Shown: positions 11,084-24,866, counted from the first letter of the stretch. The stretch: DNA of 64,000 nt from Tanytarsus gracilentus (GCA_038502055.1 JAXRKN010000045.1:8855501-8919500), one strand, 5' to 3'. Translations and numbers: made by a program. Notes: generated from the letters alone by a model not told the origin.

Positions 11084-12746
11084 TAATTTTTTAACAATCG
11101 CAATACAAGATGTTCTACACAAATTTCGCTAATTGAGATTTACTGTCGACACATTTTTATTATCAATTAATTAGAATTTCTAAGTTTTGTGTTTATCAAG
11201 TAAAACTTTAATAAAATATCTTTTAGTGCCAATTGACGTCAGTTTTTTTGTTTTCGTTTCTATGAATGAGGAGGAATAAAGATTATGCACATTCACAAAA
11301 TATTGTGGTCCCATTTATTATTATTTTTTTAGAAAATCTGGAGCAACATGAGCAAAAATTTTTATTGAAAAAATCAAAAATATTTTTTAATCAAAATTTA
11401 AATGATATTTTTTTTAAATTTTAAAAATTAACTAATGAATTTTAATTAACAAATTTTAAATTTTTTTGACATCATAAATTATTTTAATTATTTAAGCGTG
11501 CCTGAAAAATTGCCATAAAAAATTCTACATAACCTTAAGTCAATTTTTAGAAATTTATTTTGTTCAAAAATTATTTACTACGACGTTCACAAATGGATTT
11601 TTGAGCAAAAAGGAAATGTGTGAAACGTGACATATGTGTGAGGGAGAGAGAAAACCCAGAATACGAGAGAGTAAATAGAGTGAGGGAGAGGAGTTGAAAG
11701 TATTTGTAAGATGCACGAAAAAATGTGGATGTGAAAGATAAGACGCCAGGCGGTTGCTAGCAATTTAGTTCGTAATTGAGAGTTTAGTTGAGCGCACAAA
11801 AACCAATGAAAAATAAATTATTAAAAAAAGAAGAGTAATTTTTTTTTAAAAAAATGTATCTTCAATTTAAAAAAAATGTTTAGATGAAACATGCGCTCAA
11901 CACCATTAATGTTGTTTACAGATAGCCAAACAAAAAAAATATAAAAAATTTTCCAAAGAGAGGAAAAAAAGAGAGAATTGAGAGAATATTTTCGTATTTT
12001 TTATTTGAAATATTTAATTCTGTACATTACTCAGCTGAGTCGTCAGTTGAGAAATTACACACTTAACGCACGGATGAGTTTTAAGTAACTCGATTGAAAA
12101 AATATTTTTCAACTTAGAAAAATTGTGCAAAATATTTTATTTAATATCTAAGAATTATTTAAAAGTGAAAATAAAAAAATATTTCTTATCTTAAATTTGT
12201 TTAGAAAAAAATAATATGAAAAGTTTCGAAATGTGCTATAAAATGACTCAAATATCTTATCAATTTATGTCAAACATTACATAGATCGTAAATTTATTAA
12301 CCTTAAACGAGGAAGTGAAAAAAAGTAAAGATAAGTCGACGACTTTCGCCGAAAAAGCAATCCAGAGTTATTCAAAGAAAAAAAAATTGAAAGTGACACG
12401 ATTTAGATTGTAAAAGAAAAAAAAGTTCATTCTGTGCGAGGACTTTCGATTCTTCATCTTTCTCTCTTTCTATTATCGCATGTGAAATTATTTTGTTTAC
12501 TGTTAAAAATAGAACAACTCTCGGCGTTCAAAGAACATCGGACGCTTCTCAAATTAAAAACGTGCAGACACGAGGAAGATTTTTGAGACACATTTTTCCT
12601 ACACACAAAAATTTTAAAAGGAAAACTGTGATAATATTTCATCTTAATACAAAGTTGTGATCAACATATTTTTCTCGCACGAAAAATCACAAGACTTTTT
12701 GTTTTTCTCGCGTGTTTCAAATAACAAAATTTCAAAGTTTTAAAAA
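11084..12746. other. Intergenic / 5' region of the SLC17 gene
   Basis: Divergent spacer. GAGA-type purine repeats occur at about 11640-11700 and again near 11965. A possible initiator TCAGTT at 12043-12048 has a weak TATA-like TATTTAA 34 bases upstream. If used unspliced it would give a leader of about 700 bases with several upstream ATGs, so the true start is uncertain. No coding gene is seen. Confidence 0.4.
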
Positions 12747-15700
12747 ATGGTCTCAACCGAGAACGGTGATAGCAACCGAAATGGTCACGTTTTAGTTCAG
12801 CAAATGGATCGAGATAACGAAGCTCCCTCCGCAAAAAGTAAGTCAAAGGTTTATCTTTAACTGCTTACATAGTAAAATAAAAAAATGGGGAGGTTATAAA
12901 GTGAATTTTGTAATCTCAAAGGTTGCTGAGTGATGCGAAAATTTTAAATTAAAAAAAAATAAAATTTTATATAAATCTTTTATAAAGTTAAAATATAATA
13001 TAAATAAAAAATTCAACGTACTTAAATTTTTTGAATCGCATATGGATTAATTTTTTCTACGTCACCCTCTGATCAACCGGCTCAATTCTATTTCTATAAA
13101 TGATAATGAATTATTTTGCGCTTTTTACAGACATAGTAAACAATTATTTCAAAAGCGTGCATGTGAAGCTTACAAAAAAGTTCATATTTCTCATTTGATC
13201 ATTGAACGCTTGAATCATTTCTATAGTTGCTCATTTGTGAACTGTCTTATTTACGCAATTAATACAAAAATAAAACTTTTTTCGTTTTTGCATTGAAAAA
13301 TATCATTGAACCTCACGCGTCGTAGGAGGAAATGTGTCTCTGTAAAGGGCAAATAATTAAAATGTGCTCGAACTGTTGAGATCGCAACATAGTTAGAGAT
13401 CGTGAGTGGAGGAAATTTATGTTGAAAGTGTTTTATTCAGTTTAAGTTTATTCAGTTTTATTCAATTTTAAGGTGACCAAATTTACGAACAACCCCTTAA
13501 AATATTTGAGTGTCCAAAATATTCTCGTTTGACCTGTTAACAAATGCTGTTAAATAATTTAGAATTCTGAAAATCTATCAAAATTTTTGAAAGGTGTTTT
13601 AGCGTCACTAACGAGATGTTCTTTAGTTTATAAAAAATTCATCACTAAACAGTGAATAAATAAAGATGAGCCACATTGACACCTTTAGCACAAGCCGGAT
13701 AAAAAAAATATTCAAGTAATGAAGTGAAAAAACTCAAATAAATAAAAAGTTTTTTCTTTTTCTCTTTTTATGAGCCAGAGAGTGGCGGTTTAAATTTTTC
13801 GACTTTTTGACCTTGAAATTTTAAGTAATTTTTCATCTGTAAAATTTTCGAAACCTTTTTTTTAAAATAAAAAATTTATAACCTCCGATTTTTATCACTT
13901 CCCTCATAATGATTCAGACAAGTCATGAAGATTAAAGGCAGCTTTAATATTTGACACTTGATACACCTGCCATAAAAAATTCGCAACTCAAAATGATAAA
14001 AAAATTCATTTATAAATTTACTAAATTGCTAAAAATACAGAAAATAAGAAAGCACTCGGAAATATTCTTATCAAATAACATGATTCGGATCAGTCTTTTT
14101 TACGATTCTTGCGCACATAGTTTTTAAGCTCCAAATTCCTTTTGTTTTGCGCACGTTTTATGTTTGTGGTGTTTGCACAAATGTTTGTCTCACAAAAAGA
14201 TATTGATGGGAATAATAAAATATATTTTAAGAACACATGAAATGAAGTTAAAGAAATTTTTTTGAAATTGTTTGCATAGACTCAAAAATTTAAGAGAAAT
14301 TTTAAAAGTGTAAAATTTGGCAATTTGAAGAATTTCAAATTTATAAAATTGAATTATATTTTTAATAATTTTAGCAAAGATTCAAGATAATTTAAAAGTT
14401 TGTGATTTTATCAGTTTTAGAGTTTTATTAAATTTTGATAAATTTTTTATTCGATTTCTCTTTTATAAAACTCACATACTCTTTTCTCTAAAATCCTTGA
14501 TAAGTAATAAATCTTTGAAAGTAAATTCAAACGCCTCCATCCTTGAGTACATTCAACTCCACCTTCGACTCCATTCTACTTTGTTTGATGTCGCTCCCTT
14601 CACGTGTCACTTTCATTATGGAAATTTCACATCATAAATTCATTAAATTAAGAAATTCATATTGTAACAGACAATAAAAGTAAAATTAATTTATTTTAAT
14701 TTAAACATCAGAAGACATTGAAGATAGATAAGAAAATGTAGATTTATAGTAGAAACGTGATTCTCTTATCACAATTTGTAATTTTTTCTCCCTCTCGATT
14801 CATTAACACGCAAAATATTGTGAAAAAAGAAGTGTAGAAAAAAGAGTCAATGAAACAATTTTTTTTTGATTGCACTTCAAATATATTTTGTTTCATTTTA
14901 TTGATAAGATTATTGAGTATGAAATGTATTGCTAGGTTAAATTTATCGCAAAACACTCTTTCGGATTAACTTTCATTCGAGTGGTTCGTTTGCCTTCAAA
15001 TATTAAAAAATCAACCTCAAATGTAATCGCGTGATACTCGAAAAAAATATTTTAGACACCAAACTGTTTCCAAGGTCAATTTTAATCATCAACTAGTCAA
15101 TTAAAAATTTATTAGAAGAAGGCGCTAACACATGAGTTACATATGGCAATTTATGGGGTCATTTTAAAAATAAATTCTCGCGAAATTAAATTGGAAGAGA
15201 ATTTTAATACAAATTTATTTTTTTTCTAGCGAAAGGGCTAGGAACGCGGCACTATGTTACATTCATGTTATTTTTGGGAATGGCTAATGCCTACATTATG
15301 AGAACGGTAAATAAAATTGCTATGTTAAAATGATTTTAAATTAATCTTAAATTTATAAAACTAGAATATGAGTATAGCGATCGTAAGCATGACAAATCAT
15401 ACCGCAATGCATGCTGAAATTGAAGAATTTGATGATGAATGTCCTGACTCGATCCATGAGAACTCAACTGACCATTCAGGACAAGATGGAACCTTTACTT
15501 GGACCACTAAAACTCAAGGTTGGGTGCTGTCTTCATTTTTCTACGGTTATGTCTTAACTCAGGTTTGTTGAAAAAAATTGAATTAAGAAAATTAATTAAT
15601 TATTTTTTAAAAATTAGATTCCGTTTGGAATTCTCGCAAAAAAATATGGTTCACTTGGCTTCCTCGGATGGGGAATGTTCATCAATTCAATCTTCGGATT

Positions 15701-17258
15701 TCTCGTTCCATATTCAGCTGAAGTAAGAAATTTTACTTTTTTAATAGAATAATTTTTAAAAATATTCAACCTTAAAAAAGTTCATCTCAAAAATTATTTT
15801 TAAAGGAAATAAAAAACTTTCAATTAATTTTCAGTGGGGAGTTGGATGGTTGATTCTCGTGAGATTCATTCAGGGTCTGGGCGAAGGTCCAATTGTAAGT
15901 TTTAAAGCGAACTATCCTTCAAATTATTTATAAAACTGAATTTATTTCCTTAGGTTCCGTGTACGCATGCTTTATTGGCTAAGTGGATCCCACCGAATGA
16001 GAGAAGTAGGCAAGGTGCAATTGTTTATGCAGGCGCTCAATTTGGCACAATCATATCAATGCCAATATCAGGTTGACTAGATCAATTTTTCATTTAAATT
16101 TACGAATTAATAATTAATTATTTTAGGGCTTCTTGCGGAGTATTCTTGGCCTCTGATTTTCTACTTTTTTGGTGCAATCGGGATTGTTTGGAGTTTGTTC
16201 TTCCTCTGGACAGGTAATGACATTTATTTAGTTCTGTAAATTTTATTTATTTCTTTTCAACAGTCTACGAAGATCCTTCATCGAATCCAAAAATTGACGA
16301 AAAAGAGAAAAATTATATTAACGATGCTATTTGGGGCACTGACAAAAGTGTCGATAGATCTCCAAAAGTACCTTGGAGTTCGGTTCTTTCATCAATGCCT
16401 TTTTACGCAATTCTATTTGCACACGTGAGATGAGAAATTAACAAGTTTTATTATGGAATTTTTTGAATGGTTATTTTTAGATGGCACAAAACTATGGATA
16501 TGAGTTTTTGATGACGGAATTGCCGACCTACATGAAACAAATTTTAAGATTTTCAATCAAAGAGGTAAATTTTGATAACAACTGATTTTTTTTATAATAA
16601 AATTCTCAACCCTCTCAGAACGGATTCCTTTCGTCGATTCCTTATCTTGGCATGTGGATTTCATCAATACTTTTCTCAATGCTGGCCGATTGGTTCATCA
16701 CCAACAATAAGTTCTCAATTACCTCGACTAGAAAGATTTTCAACTCAATAGGACAATTTGGACCGGCCATTTGTTTGGCGGTTGTCAGTTATACCGGATG
16801 TGATAGAATTTTGACTGTGTTTCTACTCACTGTCGGTATTAGCTTGAATGGCGCCATTTATAGTGGGTTTAAGATTAACCATCTCGATATATCACCGAGA
16901 TATGCAGGAATTCTCATGAGCTTAACGAACGCTTCAGCGAATTTAGCAGGACTTTTGGCACCGATTACTGCGGGTCATTTGATTCATGGAAAGGTGAGAT
17001 GAAAAATTCTTAGAAATTTATCAATCAATAAATTTAATTTTCTTCCAGCCAACGATAGCTCAGTGGAGAATTGTTTTTCTCATCGCATCCACAATTTACG
17101 CAATTTGTGCCACTTTCTACTTATTCTTCGGTCAAGGCAGGCGGCAGGACTTTGACAATCCTGCAACTGATGCTGTTCATTATTTCCCTCCAAATCAAAA
17201 TGAATCACAAGAAACTAACCAAATGCTAGATAAAAAAGATAAAGGCGTAAGGCAATGA
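12747..17258 (+). CDS. SLC17-family anion/phosphate cotransporter-like protein (MFS)
   Basis: A major-facilitator anion transporter of the insect 'putative inorganic phosphate cotransporter' (Picot/sialin-like) group. Eleven exons join in phase: 12747-12837, 15230-15306, 15365-15562, 15618-15722, 15835-15894, 15954-16071, 16127-16213, 16264-16424, 16481-16564, 16619-16993 and 17049-17258, about 521 residues. Diagnostic pieces are GLGTRHYVTFMLFLGMANAY with RTNMSIAIV (TM1), WTTKTQGWVLSSFFYGYVLTQ, IPFGILAKKYG, VRFIQGLGEGP, KWIPPNERSR (the MFS loop), and NASANLAGLLAPITAG near the end. The tail is hydrophilic and short. The first intron is 2.4 kb while the others are about 50-110 bases. The substrate cannot be read from sequence. 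Convergent with Csk. Confidence 0.9.
12838..15229 (+). other. Long first intron of the SLC17 gene
   Basis: A 2.4 kb intron in a gene whose other introns are 50-110 bases, so a likely place for regulatory sequence. AT-rich, with no coding exon or clear repeat. GTGACCA and GAGTGTCC words near 13473-13520 resemble the ends of short repeats seen elsewhere in the window. Confidence 0.5.
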
Positions 17259-18645
17259 ATTTAAGAAATTTGACTCCTTAGAAATTTGTTGAATTATATT
17301 TTGTTAAAAATTATGAAAAGAATGAAAATTTTTTGTTAGTGTAAATAAAAAGTTAAGAAAGGCTGAAAAAAGTTTTTGAAATTTCTTAAATTAAAATTCA
17401 TCGGCGAAATTTTTGTTACTATTTTTTTATACATTGTTACTTTATTATAATTTTTCTCTATTTAGTTTTAAATTTTTTCCAATTTCTGTTTGAATATAAA
17501 ACCATCGATGCGCAATAAGGAGTTTTAAAAGAAAATTAGATATTTACAAAAAAATGTGTTCACTTTTCAACGATCTTTTCACCATAAAATATTATGTGTA
17601 AATTAAAATTGTTTGCAATACATTAAGTTTTTAGGTGTAACCAACAACATTTTATCTCTCTTCTCTTTTTTTTTTGGTTAACACTCAATAGAACTTACAA
17701 AATAAATAGAAATCGTATTAAATTAAGATTACATGACAATGTAATCGGCTAGTGTCTAATTTAATTTCTTTTCTCGGAATTGTTTTTCATCTTTTCTTAA
17801 TTTTCTTTTGTAAACACCAGAAACGAATATTCTTGGTTATCTAAAATTGCACATTTTAATATATTTTTTTCTTGAAGGAATATTTTGTGTTTAAAAAAAC
17901 TAAAAATCAAAAAATTTCATACGAAAATTCTTTTTCGCTGCAATAGTAAAAATTTCTTTCTGAGGTGAGGGAAAATGTCACTCTCGAGTTTCTTTTTTTA
18001 TTTTAAGGAATTCAAAAAAGATTTGGATGAAAAGTTTGAGGAGAATAATTTCTGTTTTCTTAATAGATTTCTGCAATACAATTTTTACATTAAACTTTGT
18101 AGTTTCAAATCATGAAAGCAAAATTTAAGTTTTTTTTTGCAAATTTGAAAATCATTTAAAGATTCAGAAAACTCTAAAATTTAAATTTTGCATCCATCAT
18201 AAAAACTACTTACATTTTCTTTCGTATGTTGACTCCGTTAATTTAATAAAATTATAACAAAAACTCAAATAACATTATTGGAATTCATTAAAATTTTGAA
18301 GCGGAGGGACGTAAGTAGGAAAGAATTAATATAGAAAAGATAAATATTTTCAACTTGCGAACTAGTTTCGAAAGTCTTTCTTTTTAATTTAAATAAATGC
18401 ATGTCGAAAAAAAATAATTAAATAATAAGTAAAGTCATGCCTTTTAACAATTAAAATGAATAACAACAACACAAGAATTTGTGATAAAATGAGACATTGT
18501 TTCTTTAGTTCAAAACCATATGAAAATGTCTAATTGCATAAGGTCAAAAATTGGATTCAGTGTGTGTGTGTATAATAGCATTCACATTTTTGATAAAATC
18601 TCTTATATAACTCATCATCAATTTTTCTTAGTGCTCTCACATTAT
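17259..18645. other. Convergent 3' region, SLC17 / Csk
   Basis: About 1.4 kb between two convergent stop codons, presumably both 3' UTRs. AATAAA lies at about 17345 for the SLC17 transcript. A (GT) run sits near 18558-18569. No gene is seen. Confidence 0.5.
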
Positions 18646-20819
18646 TTAGGTTGTTGTCGCCTTAAAGTGACTCAACTTTACCGCAAGATCTCGGAAGGTT
18701 GGTCTTTTAGATGGATTTAAATCCCAACATTGTCGCATCATTTCATAAATTTCACCGGGACAACCTTCGGGTGCTTCCATTTTATAACCCATTTCGACGT
18801 GTTTTGTCACTTCAGCTAGTGGCTAAAAATAAATGTTTGAAATATTTGTATGTAAATTTGTTTTGAGTGTGCTTACAATTCGAGGATATGGAACTCGTCC
18901 AAACGAATAAATTTCCCATAATAAAATTCCAAAACTCCAGATGTCGGATTTATTCGAAAATTTCTAGAAGTATAAAAATTTAATTAGTTTTTTAGAATAA
19001 ATTTTATGTTTCGCTGCGTGATTAAATACTTACGCCGCTTTTAAGTGCCTCTGGCGCGGACCATTTTATTGGCAGTTTTCCTACATCGGGACTGTTGGCC
19101 ATGCATTCCTCGTTATTTTTGGCAAGTCCAAAATCGGCCACTTTCGCGACACAATCTTCGGAAATAAGTACGTTTCTAAAAGGGTTAAAATTAAATCATT
19201 AAATTATATTTGTAATTTAAATTATTCCTACCTTGCTGCTAAATCTCTGTGAACAACCTTTTTTGCCTCTAAATATTCCATACCCAGGCAAGTGTCACTA
19301 AAATATCAAAATTATGTTAATAAAATTTCAGCCATCAAATATTTTCTAATAAAAATACCTTGCAAAGTTAATCTGATCTTTTCGTGTGATATGTTGGCGT
19401 CCTCTGGATCTCAAATAATCCACCAATGATCCTTTGCTCATGTACTCCGTTACAAGGTAAAGGTGCTGCTTATTCAAGACCATACCAATAAACTTAACGA
19501 GATTTTTGTGCTCGAGATTTCTAAAATTAATTAAAAAATGAATTAACGTTCATAAATATTAATTAATCACTCACGTCATCACTGAAGCTTCCGCTAAGAA
19601 TTTTTGAGCGGCAGCCGTCGTGTCTTTGAGCATTTTAACGGCCACTTTTTCGCCTTTCAAGTAACCTAACATGACATCGCCGAATTCACCTTTTCCAATA
19701 CTTTCTTTGAGTTGAAGATCTTTCTCTTGAATTTCCCATCCCTGAGCAATAAAATCGTTGGAATTTAAGCATGGAAAAGTTTGTGCGGGAGGCTTTTCGA
19801 GAGCTCTCATCAATTGCGTACAAAGACCATCCGCGTCCTGTTCATAATGCGCAATCAATTGGCTCAAGTTATCAAAATATTCCTCATCGTCAATTGTAAG
19901 CTTCTTATCGAAATATTTCACTCGATAATGTTCGACCTTTTCTTGAAAGCACACGCATAACGTATAATCCCCTGGATAATTAGTTGACTCTCTAACTAAA
20001 AATAGTCCGTCTTCACGAGGCTGCAACAGTCGCTCCGCTTCATCGCGAGTGATGCTTCCATGGAACCATCTGAAACATTAAATAAATTTTTATTCTCCAA
20101 TTAAAATATGTTCATTAAACTTACGGCATTGTGCTGTGTTTCATCTCAACCTTCTTATGAAGCGATGTGCTGGTCGCGATGGAAGACGTTCCGTTTACAT
20201 TCAAGTCATCAAAATTGGTATTATTGTTGTTATTGCTTAAATTAGTGGTATTATGATGATGCGACGCTGAAGTTTGGGATGACGTTAAGTGATGATTGTT
20301 GACCATACTTGATGCGATGTTACCACTATTTAGATTTAGAGACGTTGACATCAAGTTGCCGGGCTGATGAAGGAAATTTTGATTGGGTGATTTGGGCGAG
20401 TGTTGCGAGTGCTGCAAGACACTTTGAGGCGCAAGACCGGGAGTAGTTTGCGTCGAGTTAGTAAGAAAGACTGGTTGATTGTAGTTACTTAGTTGTTGCA
20501 ATGTAGGCTTCGAAAGTGACGTAGTTAATGAACTCGATGCAGCTACTGCTGCGGGTGGCGTCGGCGCCGGTCTTTTGTGTTGTCTCAAAGGTGGCGTTGG
20601 AACTGCCGCTGGCTGTTGAATTTGCGACTGCAATTGCCAGGGATTATCATTAAGAGTTTGGAATCGGTGAATGCTTGGATTTGGATTGACAACGGCTGGC
20701 TGCTTCTGATGCACCGGCTGCGGGTTAGCGTGATGAAAGTGTTGATTGGTTGTCGTCGTTGATGGTTGATGATGATGGTGATGATGACCTGCTTGCAATG
20801 CAGTATTGCTGCTATTCAT
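18646..20819 (-). CDS. Csk: C-terminal Src kinase (Csk), tyrosine kinase with SH2
   Basis: A cytoplasmic tyrosine kinase that inhibits Src-family kinases by phosphorylating their C-terminal tyrosine. Seven exons: 20819-20125, 20069-19575, 19520-19359, 19297-19232, 19175-19034, 18963-18877 and 18822-18646, about 607 residues. The first 231 residues are low-complexity (His-, Gln-, Asn-, Pro-rich, including a six-His run). SH2 begins PWFHGSITRDEAERLL with FLVRES as its phosphotyrosine pocket. The kinase domain has GKGEFG, VAVKML, HRDLAARN, DFG and WSAPEALK. It ends soon after the kinase core without a regulatory tail tyrosine, as expected for Csk. No SH3 domain is encoded in these exons; one could lie in an unseen upstream alternative exon. 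Divergent from the Yippee gene. Confidence 0.93.
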
Positions 20820-22563
20820 TATTTTGTGGGTGCCTTTTCTCTTTGCAGCGTACCCACTTTATTGTGTTTATGCTAAATATTCTATCTCAGGGACTTTCGA
20901 CAATGGTTCTTTTGTTTAAGTTTTCTAAGTTTTGCTGTATTACAAATAGGCAGAAGCTATGTGCATCGCTTCTTAACTAAAACGAGAAGAGTTTTAAAAT
21001 TATTTAAAAGCTTATAACAAAAATTTGTCGTTGAAAAATCTCAAACAGAATCAAATATCTCAATGTCAGTTCTCATTTTTCAAGTGACAGCTTCTCTTCA
21101 CTATGAATCATCTAATTTTTTTGCCGTGACGTCATTCATTCAAGAGCTTCATTGTATGATTTTTTGCGATTTTTTTTAATGCAAATGAGTTAGCTTTTAA
21201 CATTGTTTGAGTTTTTAGAAGAATAAATTTAAATATTTGCGATTAAAATTTGAAACTTTTTTAAACTGAATTTTGGACATTCGGCAAAAAGTTTTAAAAT
21301 TACAAAAAAATCTCAGATAGTCCAGTGCAGTTTCTGCGCAAATGAACTAGTTGGCAAAACTACTAATGAGACATTTGTAAAACTTTCATTCATATTCAGA
21401 TGCGACCATGCAGATTGATGTCAAAATGCATAAATTATTTTCTTCACATATGCTTAGCAGCCACTTGTGACTTAACAAGTCGTCTTCAAGGATGACCATC
21501 AAATTTTACATTTCTGGAGTGCATTTTAAACTGTCATAAGCGTAAATTTCATTTAAATTTGCAACCAAAAAATGCAGAATCGCACCCGGAAATTTGAGAA
21601 CATGCGTATACAGAGTTTTATTTGATTCTTGTTGTTGTACACTCTTCACACCCGAATAGCCACTCCATACATATTTTTTTTCATTGTGAATGTGTGTATT
21701 TTTTATGCACATATCGTAAGAATTTACGCTACTAAAACTGAAAGTTAGCGTGACGTTCTCTGAGTAAACGAAATCAAAATAATTTCACATCCTTGACGAT
21801 TCACACTTGGCTTCAATTACAGTTTTTTCACATTGGCAAAAGTCACATTGAGTTTATAGAAAAATTGCTTTATAATTTTTTTATTTTTCTGATAATGTTT
21901 TTTGTTGTGTGCATTTATTTTTAAGTTTTTTTTTAAACAAACCAATGAGAAAGTAATAAACATCAACAACTTTCAGGTATTTAAATTCGTAACCCTTTCA
22001 AAAAGGTGGAACTTGCCAGAAAAAAAATTAATAATTTAAGTTTAATATAATTTTAATGTTAAAATTATTTTAAACTTTGAAGCGAACGCAATGATTAAAT
22101 CTTATGACTAGCTTCTTTCTTTTTTGTTCTATTAGTAACAAAAAAATTATATTTTTCCGCGACTGCGACAATTTGCTTCGTTGCATTGAAATATTTTCTT
22201 TATTATTTTTTTCACCTTTTTCACGCATCTTTCCTCATGCGATTGATTTTTTCCGATTTTCTTGAATTAAGTCGATAATTTAAAACTAATTTTTGCGTAT
22301 TCGATTTAGTCGAGATTACTTTTTTTCATTAAAATATTTTCTTTATTTTTTATGGTTTTTAATTTCTTGCGCGACTAGCGGATGATTTGAAAAGCATTTT
22401 GGTTTATGTAAAAGTATACTTTTATGAAAATTCATTTATGTGCGCGTGGTTTGTAACGAACTTTTAAAATTTGAAAGAACTTTTGTTGTGAAAATTCAAC
22501 GCAACCCTGCCAGAACAACAAAGATAAATTTTCATCGCATAAATTTAATTAAATTCAAACGAA
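20820..22563. promoter_or_regulatory. Divergent intergenic region, Csk / Yippee
   Basis: About 1.7 kb between divergent start codons, presumably holding both promoters and perhaps non-coding first exons. A perfect palindromic CRE, TGACGTCA, is at 21127-21134. Otherwise AT-rich; no gene is seen. Confidence 0.5.
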
Positions 22564-23208
22564 ATGGGTCGGATATTTTTAGAGCATATAAATGGAACAC
22601 AGAAGTTATACAACTGTGGCAATTGTGACACAAATTTGACGAATAAAAGTCAGTTAATTTCGACAAGGTGAGAGATTTCAGGGCTTTAACTAAAAATCAT
22701 GCAAATAAAAGTTAATTTTGATCTAGTCAGAGTTTATTAAAGCTATTGAAACTATTTTAAACATCATGACTCAGGATATTTAGTTTAATTAATTTATATT
22801 TTCTTATAAGAAAAAAATTTAGTTGGAATTTTACATAAATTTAAAATTTTCTTATTAGATTCACAGGATCAACTGGACGTGCATATCTCTTCAAAAAAGT
22901 CGTTAATTTAACATTCAGTAATGTTCAAGGTGAGAGATTTCATATTTTCCTATCATAGCATATTTTAAATTTACATTTTACATATCACTTCTGCTATTTC
23001 TTTCACATTTCCTTCATCACCTTTAAAAATTCAAGATCGAGTTATGCTAACTGGACGACATATGGTACGCGATGTAATGTGCAAGAACTGCAAACAAAAG
23101 TTGGGATGGAGCTATGAGTTTGCAGTCGAGGATACACAGCGCTATAAAGAGGGTCGAGTGATTCTAGAACATGCATTGATCTCAGAGGCCGAAGGACTCC
23201 AGGAATGA
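22564..23208 (+). CDS. Yippee-like zinc-binding protein (YPEL5 type)
   Basis: A small conserved Yippee protein. YPEL5 is part of the CTLH/GID ubiquitin-ligase system in animals (family knowledge). Three short exons, 22564-22667, 22859-22929 and 23036-23208, give about 115 residues, typical length. The N-terminus MGRIFLEHINGTQKLYNC and FTGSTGRAYLFKKVVNLTF match the YPEL5 branch rather than YPEL1-4. Two Cys pairs, CGNC and CKNC, form the zinc site, and VMLTGRHMVRDVMC lies between them. The end, YKEGRVILEHALISEAEG, is also typical. The stop is 102 bases from the convergent guanine deaminase stop. None of the exons is long enough to stand out alone. Confidence 0.93.
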
Positions 23209-23310
23209 CATAACTTTGAAGAGGGCTAAACATTAAACTTTTTCTGTAATATTTTAATTTTAATCATGCGAGTTAATTAAATTCAAAATTAATCGAGTAA
23301 AATTAAACTT

Positions 23311-24866
23311 TTATTTGCTTACAACTTCGCGACCATTAACAAAGGCTTTTAAAATATTTCTGTCGTCTCCAACGTATACGAATTTTTGCAAGATTTTCTG
23401 AAAATTTTCTTCTTGTGTCGAATTTTCAGTTAAAACTTTTGGAAGTTCAAATTTGTCGACTGCACCTGCATATGTATCAATAATTAAGGCATCAAAAGAT
23501 TTTCCAACAATAAAATTGCCAATTTTATTATCGAGTGCCATGACTTGTGCACCGCCTAATGTTGCGAGAAAAAGTGCTTGCTTATAGTCGAGTGGTTCAT
23601 ATTTCATATTCTCAGAATTCTCCGGAACTTGACCCGTTCCCATGACATTTTGCTTCTTCATAATATTAATATGATGTGAAACGTCTAATGCAGCTCGCAT
23701 GGCATCGATTATGCTAATTCTATTTCCTCCCGAAATATCAGTGCCAAGACCAACTTTAACACCGCCAGCGACTAATCTCTTCACATCGCACATTCCCGAT
23801 CTCAGATTTGTGTTTGAATTTGGACAGTGTGACACGCCTGTTCCTCTCTCAGCAAATAACTTGACTTCATCATCGCCCAAATGAACGCCATGAGCCATTA
23901 TGCACTTGTTAGTTAACAATCCAGCGGTGTCGTAAACTTCAGCATAATTTTTATGGCCCGGAAATATTTCCAACGTAAACGAAATCTCATCTAAATTTTC
24001 AGAGATGTGCGATTGAATTGGAAGTTCATATCGTCTCGCCAACTCTGCTAGTTGCTTCATAAAGTCCATCGAGCATGTAATAGCAAATCGTGGTGTGATA
24101 ACTGCATCAATCAAGTCATTATTGAGACTTTTGATGTACTGAATGACTTCCTCGTTGTCTTTAATTGATTGCTCGAGAACTTCGCTGAAATTTAAAATTT
24201 TCAAATTTAACGGATATTTTTTTGTTTTATAAAAAGTACTCACGTGTAAGTCTCGGGACTATTCTGATTCATAGCCACTTTTCCAACATAAGCACGTTGA
24301 CCTTGAGCATTAACTTCGTCGGCCAAAATTTTGCATGTTTCTTTGTGGATTGTTGCAAAATAGCATGCAGTCGTTGTTCCACTGCTCAATGTTCTTTGCT
24401 TTAAAAATAATGAAATAATTCTGATTGAATGATTCTGTTTATAAACTTACGACAACTTTACTGTAAACGTGACGACCAAAATCCTTATCTCTATACTCGG
24501 TCTCCATAGGGAAAGTGTAAGCGTTAAGCCACTCCATCAACGGCTTATCTAATCCTAGCCCAATATTAGGGCATTGCGGGGCATGAATGTGGGTATCGAC
24601 AAAGCCGGGAAGTAGAAATTGAGAATCACTTAATTGAACTTGAGTGAATTCACTTTTTTGCTCATGATGCCACGACTCATAATTTGTTTCTTTACCAATC
24701 GCAATTATCTAAATTAAATTTACTATAAATTAACCCTTAAATTAAATTTAATTAATTATTTTAATACCTTTCCATCCTCAACAGCAATAAATCCATTAAT
24801 AACACTCTCAAACTCATCAAACGAAAGTGAATGAAAGAAATTTCCAAAAAAAACTTGTCGGCTCAT
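23311..24866 (-). CDS. Guanine deaminase
   Basis: A zinc amidohydrolase converting guanine to xanthine in purine breakdown. Exons 24866-24768, 24708-24451, 24398-24244 and 24184-23311 give about 461 residues, normal for the family. The zinc HxH is in PGFVDTHIHAPQCPN. Further active-site blocks are LSSGTTTACYFA, VITPRFAITCS, QSHISEN (zinc His), MAHGVHLGDDE (His), SHCPNSNTNLRSG and GLGTDISGG (zinc Asp). All are intact, so it is likely active. The start is the ATG of MSRQVFFGNFFHS. The tail ends in a short FVNGREVVSK strand. It shares strand with the SLC10 gene but lies about 1 kb away. The fly orthologue is DhpD. Confidence 0.95.

Noticed and set aside
11587..11799. Short open frame over the purine-rich upstream region of the SLC17 gene
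   Set aside because: It arises from GA-repeat composition and has no conserved features.
20577..20980. Open frames antisense to the first Csk exon
   Set aside because: They are shadows of the low-complexity Csk N-terminus, with no homology or supporting splice signals.
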